DNA of 33,791 nucleotides from an uncultured Thiodictyon sp. (GCA_903837595.1 CAILVI010000240.1:1-33791); one strand, 5' to 3'; positions 1 to 11,869 are shown, numbered from the stretch's first letter. Notes: a model not told the origin generated them from the letters alone. Numbers and translations: made by a program.

Positions 1-264
1 ATAGTCGGCGTGTCCCGGGCAGTCCACATGCGCATAGTGGCGCGCCTTGGTCTCGTATTCGACGTGCGCCGTGGCGATCGTGATGCCGCGCTCGCGCTCC
101 TCAGGGGCGTTGTCGATCTGGTCATAGGCACGCGCCACGCCGCCAAACTTCTTGGCCTGGTGCATGGTGATCGCGGCCGTGAGCGTGGTCTTGCCATGAT
201 CCACGTGCCCGATCGTGCCCACATTCAAGTGCGGCTTGGTGCGCGAAAATTTTTCTTTGGACAT
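1..264 (-). CDS. tuf: Elongation factor Tu, N-terminal part (cut by window edge)
   Basis: EF-Tu is the GTPase that delivers aminoacyl-tRNA to the ribosome. The 88 visible residues start [20 protein letters not shown]. They contain the P-loop GHVDHGKTT, the switch I region ending in [15 protein letters not shown], and the start of the DCPGHADY motif, where the window ends. The start ATG at 262-264 follows a GGGAAGAT ribosome-binding stretch. It is the last gene of the str operon seen here, 22 bases after the fusA stop. The rest of the protein (about 300 residues in the family) lies outside the window. Many gammaproteobacteria carry two tuf copies, so this may be one of two. The identification is certain. 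Confidence 0.97.
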   Translation of the reverse strand, partial: MSKEKFSRTKPHLNVGTIGHVDHGKTTLTAAITMHQAKKFGGVARAYDQIDNAPEERERGITIATAHVEYETKARHYAHVDCPGHADY

Positions 265-286
265 CCCGATCTTCCCGTGTCACTCG

Positions 287-2383
287 TTACTGTTTCTTGG
301 CGACCGCTTCGGCAATGCTGGCGGGCACCTCGTTGTACTTGGCAAACTCCATGCTATAGGTCGCCCGGCCCTGGGTGGCGGAGCGCAGATCCGTGGCATA
401 GCCAAACATCTGGGCCAAGGGCACCTCGGCGCGGATGGTCTTACCGGAGGGCGTATCCTCCATCCCCTGGATCATGCCGCGGCGACTGTTCAGGTCGCCC
501 ATCACATCACCCATGTTCTCTTCGGGTGTGACCACCTCGACCTTCATGATCGGCTCCAGCAACCGGGGCTTGGCCTTGGCACAACCCTCCTTGAACGCCA
601 TCGAGCCGGCGATCTTAAACGCCATTTCGCTGGAGTCTACCTCGTGGTAGGAACCGTCATAGAGGGTGACCTTAATGTCCACCACCGGGAAGCCCGCCAG
701 GATACCGGTGCGCATCGCCTCCTGTATACCTTTATCGACCGCCGGGATGTACTCCTTGGGGATGACACCGCCGACAATGCCGTTGACGAACTCGTAACCC
801 TTGCCCGCTTCCTGCGGCTCCAGCTTGATATAGACGTGTCCATACTGGCCGCGACCGCCGGTCTGACGTGCAAATTTAGTCTCTTGCTGCACCGCGTTGC
901 GGATGGTCTCCCGGTAACTGACCTGGGGTGCCCCGACATTGGCCTCAACGTTGAATTCGCGGCGCATGCGGTCGACGATGATCTCCAGGTGCAATTCACC
1001 CATACCGGAGATGATGGTCTGGCTTGACTCCTCGTCGGTGCGCACCCGGAACGACGGGTCTTCTTGGGCCAGCTTCTGCAGCGCCATACCCATCTTCTCT
1101 TGGTCGCTCTTGGTCTTCGGCTCCACGGCCACCGAGATGACCGGCTCCGGAAACTCCATGCGCTCCAAGGTGATGATCTGATTCAGGTCACACAGGGTAT
1201 CACCAGTCGTGACGTCCTTCAGCCCCACTGCCGCGGCGATATCGCCGGCATGGACCTCACGGATTTCATGACGATCATTGGCATGCATCTGCAGCATGCG
1301 CCCCAGTCGCTCCTTGCGGCCACGTACCGGGTTGTAGACACTGTCGCCGGAACTCAGAACGCCGGAATAGACACGGAAAAAGGTCAGGGTACCGACAAAG
1401 GGATCGGTCGCGATCTTGAACGCCAAGGCCGCAAAGGGGGCGTCGTCTGAGGCCGGCCGCTCGCCCTGACTCTCGTCCTTATCGTCCAGGATGCCGGTGA
1501 TCGCAGGCACGTCCTTGGGGGACGGCATGTAATCGATGACGCCATCCAGCATCGCCTGCACGCCTTTATTCTTGAAGGCGGAACCACACATCATCGGGGT
1601 GATCTCGCTTTTCAGCGTACGCGCCCGGATGCCGAACTTGATCTCTTCCTCGGTCAGCGCCTCGCCTTCGAGGTACTTCTCCATCAAGGCTTCGCTGCCC
1701 TCGGCAGCGGCCTCGATCATCTTTTCACGCCACTCCTGGCATTGCTCAAGCATGTCCGCCGGGACTTCAGCGTACTCGAACTTCATTCCCTTGGACTCTT
1801 CGTCCCAGAGGATGGCCTTCATCTTCACGAGATCGACCACGCCCTTGAAGTGCTCTTCCGCGCCGATCGGCAACTGGAGCGGCACCGGGGTCGCACCCAG
1901 ACGGTCCTTCAACTGCTGGACGACCCGCAAGAAGTTGGCTCCCATGCGGTCCATCTTATTGACGAAACCCAGACGCGGCACACCATACTTGTTGGCCTGA
2001 CGCCAGACCGTCTCGGACTGGGGCTCGACCCCGCCGACCGCGCAGAACAGGGCGCAGGCACCGTCCAGGACGCGCAACGAGCGCTCCACCTCAATGGTGA
2101 AGTCCACGTGTCCCGGGGTATCGATGATATTGATCCGGTGCTCCGGACGCCCCAGATCCATGCCTTTCCAGAAACAGGTGGTCGCGGCCGACGTAATCGT
2201 GATGCCGCGCTCCTGCTCCTGCACCATCCAGTCCATGGTGGCGGCACCGTCATGCACCTCACAGATCTTGTGGGACACGCCGGTGTAATACAGGACGCGT
2301 TCAGTCGTCGTGGTCTTGCCGGCGTCAATATGCGCCATGATACCAATGTTGCGATAACGCTCGATGGGGGTGCTGCGTGCCAC
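287..2383 (-). CDS. fusA: Elongation factor G
   Basis: EF-G is the GTPase that drives ribosomal translocation and, with RRF, ribosome recycling. The product is 698 residues, close to the 704 of E. coli. Visible motifs are the P-loop [19 protein letters not shown] near residue 17, switch I with [19 protein letters not shown] and the guanine-specificity motif NKMDR. Domain IV appears as [16 protein letters not shown] place the start at the GTG at 2381-2383 (protein [20 protein letters not shown]), because an AGGACGGA ribosome-binding site sits just upstream. An in-frame ATG at 2426-2428 would add 15 non-conserved residues. The gene lies between rpsG (45-base gap) and tuf (22-base gap) in the usual str order and should be co-transcribed with them. 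Confidence 0.97.
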   Translation of the reverse strand: MARSTPIERYRNIGIMAHIDAGKTTTTERVLYYTGVSHKICEVHDGAATMDWMVQEQERGITITSAATTCFWKGMDLGRPEHRINIIDTPGHVDFTIEVERSLRVLDGACALFCAVGGVEPQSETVWRQANKYGVPRLGFVNKMDRMGANFLRVVQQLKDRLGATPVPLQLPIGAEEHFKGVVDLVKMKAILWDEESKGMKFEYAEVPADMLEQCQEWREKMIEAAAEGSEALMEKYLEGEALTEEEIKFGIRARTLKSEITPMMCGSAFKNKGVQAMLDGVIDYMPSPKDVPAITGILDDKDESQGERPASDDAPFAALAFKIATDPFVGTLTFFRVYSGVLSSGDSVYNPVRGRKERLGRMLQMHANDRHEIREVHAGDIAAAVGLKDVTTGDTLCDLNQIITLERMEFPEPVISVAVEPKTKSDQEKMGMALQKLAQEDPSFRVRTDEESSQTIISGMGELHLEIIVDRMRREFNVEANVGAPQVSYRETIRNAVQQETKFARQTGGRGQYGHVYIKLEPQEAGKGYEFVNGIVGGVIPKEYIPAVDKGIQEAMRTGILAGFPVVDIKVTLYDGSYHEVDSSEMAFKIAGSMAFKEGCAKAKPRLLEPIMKVEVVTPEENMGDVMGDLNSRRGMIQGMEDTPSGKTIRAEVPLAQMFGYATDLRSATQGRATYSMEFAKYNEVPASIAEAVAKKQ

Positions 2384-2428
2384 GACTATTTCCGTCCTGC
2401 AAGTAAAAAAAGAACTGCGAGCCGACAA

Positions 2429-2902
<474 letters not shown>

Positions 2903-2965
2903 CTAGGCTCCGACCTTCTGACTGGGTGTTCGGCGCCAGCCCCCGCAGGGACTGACACGAGCACG

Positions 2966-3340
2966 TTATTTCTTCGGACGCTTGGCGCCGTACTTGGAAC
3001 GACCCTGGCGGCGCTTCTCGACACCGGAGGTGTCCAGGGTGCCGCGGATGGTGTGATAACGCACACCAGGCAAGTCCTTGACGCGCCCCCCACGGATGAG
3101 CACCACCGAGTGCTCTTGGAGGTTATGACCCTCGCCACCAATATAGGAAGCGACCTCAAAGCCGTTGGTCAGGCGCACACGGGCGACCTTACGCAAGGCC
3201 GAGTTCGGCTTCTTCGGCGTGGTGGTGTACACTCGGGTACAGACACCGCGGCGCTGCGGGCACGACTCCAGCGCCGGCACGTTACTCTTTTCAACGTCGC
3301 GCTTGCGAGGCTTGCGCACGAGTTGGTTGATCGTTGCCAT
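2966..3340 (-). CDS. rpsL: 30S ribosomal protein S12
   Basis: S12 sits at the decoding centre of the 30S subunit and controls decoding accuracy. The product is 124 residues, the normal bacterial length. It starts [20 protein letters not shown] and carries [20 protein letters not shown] and [20 protein letters not shown]. The lysine of TTTPKK and the lysine of GGRVKDLPG, whose replacement is the classical cause of streptomycin resistance, are both wild type, so a streptomycin-sensitive S12 is expected. It is the first gene of the str operon here. A promoter lies about 225 bases upstream, and no rpoC is seen within the next kilobase. Confidence 0.98.
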   Translation of the reverse strand: MATINQLVRKPRKRDVEKSNVPALESCPQRRGVCTRVYTTTPKKPNSALRKVARVRLTNGFEVASYIGGEGHNLQEHSVVLIRGGRVKDLPGVRYHTIRGTLDTSGVEKRRQGRSKYGAKRPKK

Positions 3341-3558
3341 TCAATCGGTCTCCAGCGGCGTTCTCGCGCCTGTCTCAAACACAGCAAATCGCATGCGAAA
3401 AAAACGCTGACGCCCGCCCAGACAAAAGCCGGGAGACGACAGCCCCGCACGGGGAGGATTCGAGTGCTTCGGGGACCGGACGAGTCCGGGCCAAGCTCCG
3501 GAATCGGTACCGGAAGGTGAAATGACCGAACCGGCGTTAGTAAGCCGGCCAGCCAAGA
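3341..3558 (-). promoter_or_regulatory. Structured 5' leader of rpsL mRNA
   Basis: The stretch between the predicted transcription start and rpsL has no ORF but several short hairpins. CCGGC (3531-3535) pairs with GCCGG (3544-3548). CCGGA (3476-3480) pairs with TCCGG (3485-3489). There is also a CCCCG/CGGGG pair around 3454-3464. A run of seven A on plus (U in the minus-strand transcript) lies at 3398-3404. I found no GC stem directly before that U run, so I do not call a terminator. It may be an attenuation or protein-binding leader; this is inference only. Confidence 0.4.
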
Positions 3559-3564
3559 CCGCGC

Positions 3565-3593
3565 ATTGTATGGATGCGCGACGGGGGTGTCAA
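3565..3593 (-). promoter_or_regulatory. sigma70 promoter of the str operon
   Basis: Read on the minus strand, a perfect -35 box TTGACA (3588-3593) is followed, after exactly 17 bases, by the -10 box TACAAT (3565-3570). This is one mismatch from full consensus, as expected for a ribosomal protein operon. Transcription would start near 3558, giving a leader of about 220 nt before rpsL. Confidence 0.85.
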
Positions 3594-4423
3594 CCAGCAT
3601 TTCGACTGGTTTAGCGATCAGCGGATCGGATCGGCCCCGCCACACCGCGGGGCACCCGCCGGCACCGCGGTCGGCGGCGTCAGGGACGCACCTTGCGGCC
3701 TGCCCCGGGCGCGCATCGCGCCTTAAGCCGCCGCAGCGTGGACCCCTTAAGGATGAAGGATCCCGACGCAGCGGTGATCGGGGGTTACGATCATGGGCTT
3801 CCACGCGGCGTCCGTCAAGCGATCCACAGCGCCCTGGGACGCCGCAGTAACCGCCCCTGAGGCACTTGCTTTGCGGGCACAAGTGGAGCCCGTCCTGCGC
3901 ACCCTAAGGCAACGAACCCTTGCACATCGGGCGCCGGCAACCTGGGGGGCTCGCACGCGGGAAGACTTCCCCATATTAAGAGGGTGCGCGAACCGGAGCG
4001 ACCCTGGTGCGGCCGACCCGAGCGACTCAACGGGGAGGACGACGGATCGTCGTTCCGCCAGAACGTGTAACGAGCGACCGCGACGCTCGGCCGACGGGGG
4101 TCTTGATCGTAATTCCGACCAATGCCTCTTGCGAAGCAGGGTGTTGGCGCCGTAACTTACTGTTTTCTCTATATCTCCATAGCCTGAGCTCGCCCAGGGT
4201 GGCCGGAGTTATGATCAAAGCCGCCGACGGGACGCGGCGGACCCTGCCTCGCAAAGCATCGGCTTGACCGAGATTGCCGTTGCTGGCCCACGCGACTATC
4301 CTACCGGGCAAGGGTCAACCAGCCGCCGTGCAGGCCCATCAGGACGAACACTAGATTCTATTACTGTGTACCCCATACCAGCTAGGCGGACGCCTCGCAC
4401 CAATACCCAAAGAGACGGCATCC
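3594..4423. other. Non-coding stretch of about 0.8 kb
   Basis: Short ORFs occur in several frames, but their translations are rich in Arg, Pro, Ser and Gly and look like random translation of GC-rich DNA. I see no rpoC 3' end, tRNA or transposase remnant. The promoter of the DUF29 gene should lie in its right part, but no convincing -35/-10 pair was found. Confidence 0.5.
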
Positions 4424-4855
4424 ATGACCACTGCTTACCGACAGGATTTCTATGCCTGGGCACAGGAGCAAGCCGCCTTGATACGGGCCGGCAAGCTAAC
4501 CGACATCGACTGGGCACAGGTCGCGGAGGAGATAGACGACATGGGCAAGAGCGAGAAAAGGGCGATGGAAAGCCGTCTGGAAGTCTTGCTGATGCATCTG
4601 CTCAAATGGCAGGTACAGCAAGATCGACGCTCCCAGAGTTGGCAACGAACGATAAGAGATCAGCGGCGGCGCCTAGACAGGTTGCTGCAAGAAAATCCAA
4701 GCCTGAAATCGCTGTTGGCAGAGTCCATTGCCGATGTCTACCCCTCAGCGGTGATCGCGGCGGCCAATGAGACTGGGCTAGATGAGGATCGTTTTCCTGA
4801 CGCCTGCCCCTATACCGATAGACAGATATTCGATCGCGAGTTTTTGCCGGATTGA
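4424..4855 (+). CDS. DUF29 family protein
   Basis: The 143-residue product matches DUF29, a family of unknown function abundant in cyanobacteria and purple sulfur bacteria. Family hallmarks are the opening YRQDFYAWAQEQAALIRAG, then the WAQVAEEIDDMGKSEKRAME segment. These are followed by the helical SRLEVLLMHLLKWQVQQDRR and SWQRTIRDQRRRL stretches and the end VYPSAVIAAANETGLDEDRF. It has no signal peptide or membrane segment, so it is probably cytoplasmic and all-helical. DUF29 genes are often multicopy and scattered. This one stands alone and converges on the efflux operon. An AAGAGACGG stretch upstream of the ATG may serve as the ribosome-binding site. Confidence 0.9.
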   Translation: MTTAYRQDFYAWAQEQAALIRAGKLTDIDWAQVAEEIDDMGKSEKRAMESRLEVLLMHLLKWQVQQDRRSQSWQRTIRDQRRRLDRLLQENPSLKSLLAESIADVYPSAVIAAANETGLDEDRFPDACPYTDRQIFDREFLPD

Positions 4856-4887
4856 CCTAATGCCAGTACCGCCATATTTTTTCTGCT

Positions 4888-5119
4888 TTAGGCATCAAAG
4901 CTAGGACGCATTTTTCTTGCAGATTTGAACTGACTCACCAGTTCTTTCACTTTCTCATTTGAAGGGCTGACATAAAACAAAGAAAGATCACCCAAGAGAA
5001 CTTGATTTTTCCGGAATACTTCAGTCGTTCCGACGAAAGGCTTTGATGATCTTCTTGTTGCAACATGAGGGTTTCCGTTCTTGGCACTGGATTGCGCTGT
5101 CCTGCCGGAATGAAGAACT

Positions 5120-5127
<8 letters not shown>
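4888..5127 (-). CDS. Doubtful small ORF after the efflux operon
   Basis: A 79-residue reading frame begins with an ATG inside the last codons of the MacB-type permease gene and ends at 4888. The first 40 residues look low-complexity and Arg/Ser-rich. The last 45 or so (GTTEVFRKNQVLLGDLSLFY, then a Lys/Glu-rich helix-like tail) look like real protein. The DNA is clearly more AT-rich than its neighbours, which suggests an acquired or residual gene fragment. I do not recognise it. It could be a translationally coupled small gene, the 3' remnant of a lost gene, or chance. Confidence 0.3.
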
Positions 5128-7106
<1,979 letters not shown>

Positions 7107-7110
<4 letters not shown>

Positions 7111-8456
7111 GGCGCCGCCGTCTTCTGGTCGGTGATCACCTGCATACCTGCCTTCAGGTCGCCGCCGGTGATCTCGGTCAGATGGCCATCGCTGATGCCG
7201 GCCGTGACCGCCACCGCGACCGCGGTGCTGTGATCGGCGTCGGGCAACACCCACACCTGGCGCGCCCCGGCGGTGCTGGCGCCCAGCGCGGCGGACTTGC
7301 GCGCGGTCCGGGCGGGTCCGCGCGGAATCAGGCTGGAGACGATGCTGGTGCCGGCCGCCGCCGTGCCAGCCGCCGCCCTCGGCGTGAAACGCAGCGCCGT
7401 GTTTGGGACCAGCAACACGTCCTTGCGCTGGGTCGCGGTGATGGTGGCGGTGGCCGTCATGCCGGGACGCAGGGTCAGATCGGTGTTTTCTACGGCCAAC
7501 AGGGTCAGGTAGGTGACGACGTTGTCAGTGATGGTGGAACCGAAGGCCACCCGGGTGATCCGCGCCGGGTACTTGCGGCTCGGGTAGGCGCTGACAGTGA
7601 AGGTGGCCTCCTGATCGACCTTGACCGAACCGACGTCGGCCTCATCGACATAGACCTGGAGGCGCAACTGCGCCAGGTCCTCGGCCAGAGTGAACAGGGT
7701 CACCGCCTGTAATGAGGCGGCCACCGCGTTGCCGGGGTCGACATTGCGCGTCAGTATCACGCCGTCCGATGGGGCAGTGATCGATGCCTTCGACAGGTTG
7801 ATCCCATTGGTGGACAGGGTCGCCTTGGCTTCATCGACGCTGGCGCGGGCGCTGGCCGCGTCGGCGATCGCCCGCTCCAGCGTGGCGTGGGCGATGTCGA
7901 GCTCGGTCTTGGACGGCACCTTGCCGCCCGAGAGCCGCGCCACCTCGTCGAGTCGCGTCATGCTGGCCGTGGCCTCCTTCACCGTCGCGACGGTCTGCGC
8001 GACCTTGGCATTGGTCACGGCCAAGGCCGCACGCGAGAGCAGGATCTGGTCGCGGAGCTTGGCCGTGTCCAACTCGACCAGCACCTGGCCCTTCTTGACC
8101 TGGTCATTGACGTCGACGTTGACCTTCAGGACCGTCCCCGAGGTTTCGCTGCCGATGTTGATCGAGCGCGTCGGTTGCAGGGTCCCGTTGGCGGTGACGG
8201 TCAGCGTCAGGTTCCCGCGCGCGACCACCTCGGTGACATAAGCAGGCGCCGCGCTTGCGCTCTTGCGCGCCTGCCAAAACCACAGGCCAGTGGCCGTCAG
8301 CGCGAGCAGCAACACGGCCGCCCACAGTGCGCGGCGGCGGTACCAGGCGGGCGGCACGGGCTCGTCGAGCAGTGTGCTGAGATCGGTATCGGTTTCGGTG
8401 TCACGGCCCGGCTCAGTCGGCGGCGCGACTGCAACCGGTGGGGTGGGAGTGTTCAT
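7107..8456 (-). CDS. MacA/HlyD-type periplasmic adaptor of efflux system
   Basis: This membrane fusion protein bridges the inner-membrane transporter and the outer-membrane channel. The 449-residue product has a cytoplasmic N-terminus of about 42 residues and one membrane helix (ALWAAVLLLALTATGLWFW). Next come a lipoyl-like half (VVARGNLTLTVTANGTLQPT, SETSGTVLKVNVDVNDQVKK), an alpha-hairpin rich in Ala, Glu and Lys, the second lipoyl half (ITAPSDGVILTRNVDPGNAV), and beta-barrel and membrane-proximal domains. The start ATG at 8454-8456 is preceded by an AGGATT ribosome-binding stretch, 4 bases after the upstream gene. The cytoplasmic tail (TPTPPVAVAPPTEPG) is Pro/Thr-rich and longer than in E. 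coli MacA. Confidence 0.9.
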
Positions 8457-8460
8457 CTGG

Positions 8461-9915
8461 TTAATCCTGCCCGCGCGATGGTGGGTTATGACGCCTGACA
8501 GCCTGGCTGGACTGAGCCATCGCGTCGCCGCCGTCGGGTTGCCACCCGCCGCCGAGCGCCTTGTAAAGACGCACATGGTCGGAGCTGACCGCGGCGCGGA
8601 CCGTGGCCAGGGCTTCCTGGGTGGTGAGTTGGGTGCGCTGGGTATCGAGCACGGTCTGGAAGTCGACCACCCCACCGCGATAGCGCTGGCGCGCCAGCAG
8701 CGCGGCGTTGGCGGCCGCCGCCGCGGCGAGTTGCAGGTGCACGAAGCGTTCGCGATCACCGCGCAAGGCCACCAGCGCGTCTTCCACATCTTTGAGCGCC
8801 GTCAGCACCGCGGCCTTGTAGGTCGAGCCCGCCTGATCCAGCGCCGCCTGCTGGGCGCGCACCTGGGCGCGCAAGGAACCGCCATCGAACAGCGGCATGG
8901 TCACGCTCGCCAGCAGCACGCTGACCACCGAGGCGCCCTGGGTCAGCGCGGCCAGGGTCAGCGCGTCGAGACCCAGCGAACCGCCGATCGTGAAATTGGG
9001 CGCACGCGCCGCCTGGGCCTCGGCCACGCGGGCCATGGCCGCCAGCATCGTGTACTCGGCGGCACGGACATCGGGACGCTGGCGCAGGGTGTCGGCGGGG
9101 AAGCTCAAGGCCAGGTCACCGGCCACCTGCGGCACCGGACCGGCGGACGCCAACGCCGTCGCCAGGGCCGCGGGCGGCTGTCCGGTCAACACCGCCAGCG
9201 CGTACCTTGACTGCGCGATGCTGGTCTGAATCACCGGCAACAGGGCGCGCGTCTGCTCGGCCTGGGTCATCGCCTGCTCTGCCTCGAGCGAGGTGGTGAG
9301 CCCCGCCTGCAGGCGCCACTGAGTGATCTGCAAGGTCTCAAGCTGGCTCGACAGGTTGTCATCCGCAATCCCCGACAGTGCCTCAGCGCTGCGCAGTGTG
9401 ATATAGGCCAACGCCACCTCCGCGGCGATCGACACCTGCACCTCACCCAGACTCGCGGCACTGGCCCGCGCGGTGGCATCCGTGGCGGCGAGCGCACTGC
9501 GGTTGACACCGAAGATATCCAGCTCCCAACTCGCATCCAGGCCGACCTGGATGCGCTCCCCGGTACTCTTGCCGCCCGCGCTGCTGTGCTGGGCGGAAGC
9601 CGAAGCGTCGAGCGTCGGCCACAGCGCCCCCGCCGCCACATCGCGCAGTGCCCGGGCCTGCCGCAGGGCCGCCTCAGCACCCTGGACGTCGGTGTTCGCC
9701 CGCAGTGCCTGGGCCACCAATTGGCTGAGTACCGGGTCGCCGAACCGCGACCACCAGTGCACCAGCGAGGCGCCGCCGAGCGTCGCAGAGGCCACTACAC
9801 CCGACCAGCCGACCGGGACATCCACCGTGGCGCTCGGCGGCCGCCCGATCGCGGCGCAACCGCCCAAGGCCAGCAGCAGGACGGCCGCACCGCTGCGGTG
9901 GATCATTTGATGCAT
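8461..9915 (-). CDS. Outer-membrane efflux lipoprotein (NodT/OprM type)
   Basis: This is the TolC-like outer-membrane channel of the tripartite system, first gene of its operon. The 484-residue product has a lipoprotein signal with lipobox LALGGC (Cys at about 19). Then comes VHWWSRFGDPVLSQLVAQAL, typical of the NodT start, and two repeated outer-membrane-efflux domains with long helices. The repeats are visible as NTDVQGAEAALRQARAL and, in the second half, PDVRAAEYTMLAAMARVAEA and APNFTIGGSLGLDALTLAAL. A second in-frame ATG three codons on (9906) is a possible alternative start. The gene order channel-adaptor-ATPase-permease implies one complete export machine. No regulator gene lies next to it. 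Confidence 0.92.
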   Translation of the reverse strand: MHQMIHRSGAAVLLLALGGCAAIGRPPSATVDVPVGWSGVVASATLGGASLVHWWSRFGDPVLSQLVAQALRANTDVQGAEAALRQARALRDVAAGALWPTLDASASAQHSSAGGKSTGERIQVGLDASWELDIFGVNRSALAATDATARASAASLGEVQVSIAAEVALAYITLRSAEALSGIADDNLSSQLETLQITQWRLQAGLTTSLEAEQAMTQAEQTRALLPVIQTSIAQSRYALAVLTGQPPAALATALASAGPVPQVAGDLALSFPADTLRQRPDVRAAEYTMLAAMARVAEAQAARAPNFTIGGSLGLDALTLAALTQGASVVSVLLASVTMPLFDGGSLRAQVRAQQAALDQAGSTYKAAVLTALKDVEDALVALRGDRERFVHLQLAAAAAANAALLARQRYRGGVVDFQTVLDTQRTQLTTQEALATVRAAVSSDHVRLYKALGGGWQPDGGDAMAQSSQAVRRHNPPSRGQD

Positions 9916-10282
9916 TCAGTCCTCGCGGGGGTCGGCTCCCTGACGCTTCCCAAGCCTCGGAATGGAGCTGGGTAAGTCCCGGGGATTGCGCGAATAGTGA
10001 TTTCATACCGCGCCTATTCATGGTCGGTGTGCCGGCCTTCATTAGCCTGACAACCCTGGTTCTGCGTCGCTCTGCCTTTAGGCTCACCGGACGCCCCGGA
10101 GCTCCCCTAAAGATTAGCGTAGCGCAGCAGTGGCGGTCTGTGCGGCATCGAACCGAGCGCGACCTGCCATCAGACCCACACACCCTGAGCGAGGAAAAGG
10201 CCAGGCGCTATGTTGGCCGGCGCACCGACTGACCAGGGCTTAAGGCCTATCGTTCGTAAAACCACATCCTGGAGAAATCGCA
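9916..10282. other. Divergent intergenic region with a weak inverted repeat
   Basis: This 367-base region separates the minus-strand efflux operon from the plus-strand secreted protein and must hold both promoters. I found no convincing sigma70 pair for either. An inverted repeat GAATAG (9992-9997) / CTATTC (10014-10019) with a 16-base gap lies about 80-100 bases before the channel gene and could be an operator; this is weak. Confidence 0.3.
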
Positions 10283-10606
10283 ATGTCCACGAAGCATCTG
10301 CTCGTTACGTCCGCCGCGGCCATGACCATCGCCCTGTCCGGTGCACTCTGCGCACAGGCCGTGATTGACCAGGCCACCATTGAAGCGCGTGAGGCCAAGG
10401 CCACGGGTGAGACGGGAGCACCGGCGCCCACCGCCAGCGAACAGTACATGCACCAGAAGGTCGACGCGGCCACCGCCGCCGAGGCCAGGCAACACGCCAA
10501 TCCGAGTGAAGCGAACCTGCAGGCCCGCACCAAGGCCGAGAACGAGGCCTCGGCGGCATTCGAGGCGCAACAGTCAAAGGATAAGACCGACCAGTTGCGG
10601 CGCTGA
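10283..10606 (+). CDS. Small secreted protein of unknown function
   Basis: The 107-residue product has a clear Sec signal peptide (KHLLVTSAAAMTIALSGALC, likely cut after AQA near residue 26). The mature part is Ala, Glu, Lys and Gln-rich, probably helical, with no cysteine. It is therefore a small periplasmic or exported protein. A GGAGA ribosome-binding site stands 8 bases before the ATG. I do not recognise a family. The mature composition (ATAAEARQHANPSEANLQA) recalls intrinsically flexible periplasmic stress proteins, but that is only a resemblance. It lies before a broken OmpA-type gene and is followed by no obvious terminator before that remnant. Confidence 0.7.
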   Translation: MSTKHLLVTSAAAMTIALSGALCAQAVIDQATIEAREAKATGETGAPAPTASEQYMHQKVDAATAAEARQHANPSEANLQARTKAENEASAAFEAQQSKDKTDQLRR

Positions 10607-10663
10607 ACCGGGTAGGGCACTGGCCCCCGTGCTTAGGGCTTTGTTCCCCATGCCCCACTGGGC

Positions 10664-11055
10664 ATGCGCCTGCTGTTTGAAATCAACAGGTAAGAGCTCC
10701 AGGACATCCGCAACCCCGAAGAGCTGACCAAACTCGATGCCCTGATAGCGGAATTCAAGGCACCCCGCGTGACGGGGTGGTCAGCATCGTCGGCCACACC
10801 GACAAACCGGGCAGCCTGCAACTCAACCAGGTGTTAAGCGAAAACCGCGCCGATACCATCAAAAACTACATGATCGACCATGGTTACCCCGCCGCCGATA
10901 TCCGCGAGGTGAAGGGCATGGCCCGGGAAGGCGGCAACGATGTCGCCGCCAACGGTGCGGCCATCGACATGGGTCCATTGGAGAACAATCCACTGCGTCG
11001 CCGCGTGGTCGTGACGGAACTCGGGCCGGATCAGCTAAGGCAGTGCAACCAATAG
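10664..11055 (+). pseudogene. Broken OmpA C-terminal (peptidoglycan-binding) domain
   Basis: The conceptual translation runs MRLLFEINR, stop, ELQDIRNPEELTKLDALIAE, FKAP, frameshift, VVSIVGHTDKPGSLQLNQVL and on to NNPLRRRVVVTELGPDQLRQ. This is the OmpA/MotB C-terminal fold. It retains the GHTD aspartate, the arginine of SENRAD and the late NxxRRR motif that contact diaminopimelate. Two lesions break it. One is a TAA at codon 10 of the visible domain (10688-10690). The other is a frameshift near 10767-10775, best explained by an extra 8 bases. The N-terminal part of the parent protein is absent. An open frame from GTG 10777 could still make the last 92 residues, but it lacks the first strand and helix of the domain. 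Confidence 0.75.
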
Positions 11056-11175
11056 TCACGCGTCGCTCCGGCGCGCCCTTGGCTCCGTTTCGTTTCAGCA
11101 CGGACCAGTGCAACCGCACGCAAGGGATGGCACTCATCCATTAGGCCCCTTCCCCCACGGCGGCCTAAAGGACGA

Positions 11176-11211
11176 CCGGTCCCCGGGTTTCGCCGGAGAC
11201 CGGACTTTTTT
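11176..11211 (+). terminator. Rho-independent terminator
   Basis: CCGGTCCCCGG pairs with CCGGAGACCGG (10 of 11 pairs) around the loop GTTTCG, followed by ACTTTTTT. It ends plus-strand transcription after the OmpA remnant, about 120 bases past its stop. The rest of 11056-11425 shows no gene. Confidence 0.85.
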
Positions 11212-11425
11212 GTGCCTCGCCAACACCCCAAGGAATGTGCAACGACGCCTCTGAACCGGGCACAACCAGGTCGTTTTCGCGCAGAAGAATCGCCAGCTGA
11301 GTGCGGTGCCGCACCGAATGCCCCCCTCCCTGCGGGATATTCTTCACAGATAGCGATGGGAACCCAGTCCCCGCTCGGATCATGACCAACCTGGTCATTA
11401 TTCAACGTCACATCAGGATACCACC

Positions 11426-11602
11426 ATGAACAAAGAACAGGTCAAAGGCCGCGTCGAAGAAGCCAAGGGCAAAGTCAAGGAAGTTGCCGGTAACGTCGTC
11501 GGCAACAAACACCTTGAATTGGAAGGCAATATCCAAAAGAACGTGGGCAAGGTCCAGGCTGGTCTGGGCGACCTCAAGGCAGATATTGAAAAGGACCGCT
11601 AA
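11426..11602 (+). CDS. CsbD family stress-response protein
   Basis: The 58-residue product starts MNKEQVKGRVEEAKGKVKEV and ends ADIEKDR. It shows the CsbD pattern of amphipathic Lys/Glu/Val helices with GRVEEAKGKVKEVAG, then GNIQKNVGKVQAGLGDLK. CsbD-like proteins (YjbJ in E. coli) are small, soluble, abundant under general or osmotic stress, and of unknown mechanism. An AGGA ribosome-binding site lies 8 bases upstream. The next gene begins one base after its stop, so the two form a bicistron. Confidence 0.9.
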   Translation: MNKEQVKGRVEEAKGKVKEVAGNVVGNKHLELEGNIQKNVGKVQAGLGDLKADIEKDR

Positions 11603-11603
11603 C

Positions 11604-11822
11604 ATGAACTTCGACATCAAGAAGCCCAACATCGGCAATACCGATCGCATAATCCGCGCCGGTGTTGCGGTCCTACTGATCCTCGGAGCCATACGCGGCG
11701 GCAGCTGGGTCGCTGGAGTGATCGGCGCGGTCCTGCTCGCCACTGCGTACTTCCGCTTCTGCCCGGCCTACGCGGCCACGGATTTCAGCACCAACAAGGA
11801 CACGGCACCAGACCTCAAGTAG
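11604..11822 (+). CDS. DUF2892 (YgaP-like) small membrane protein
   Basis: The 72-residue product begins MNFDIKKPNIGNTDRIIRAG, the typical opening of DUF2892 proteins. Two membrane segments follow (about 18-32, VAVLLILGAI, and 34-48, WVAGVIGAVLLATAYF). Then comes FRFCPAYAATDF, whose CPAY motif matches the family's conserved C-P-x-Y. It is an inner-membrane protein of unknown role; in E. coli YgaP the same domain anchors a rhodanese. Here it stands alone, coupled to the CsbD gene and followed by a strong hairpin terminator. Confidence 0.88.
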   Translation: MNFDIKKPNIGNTDRIIRAGVAVLLILGAIRGGSWVAGVIGAVLLATAYFRFCPAYAATDFSTNKDTAPDLK

Positions 11823-11835
11823 GACGCAGGACCGT

Positions 11836-11869
11836 CCAGCGATCGGGCCATCGGCCCGGTCGTTGGTTT
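11836..11869 (+). terminator. Probable terminator after CsbD-DUF2892 pair
   Basis: CCAGCGATCGGGCC pairs over 14 positions (two G-T wobbles) with GGCCCGGTCGTTGG around the loop ATC, followed by TTTG. The stem is very strong but the U tract is short. Confidence 0.65.

Noticed and set aside
3455-3475. tRNA T-arm-like GGATTCGAG stretch before rpsL
   Set aside because: No acceptor, D or anticodon arm could be paired around it; it lies in the rpsL leader.
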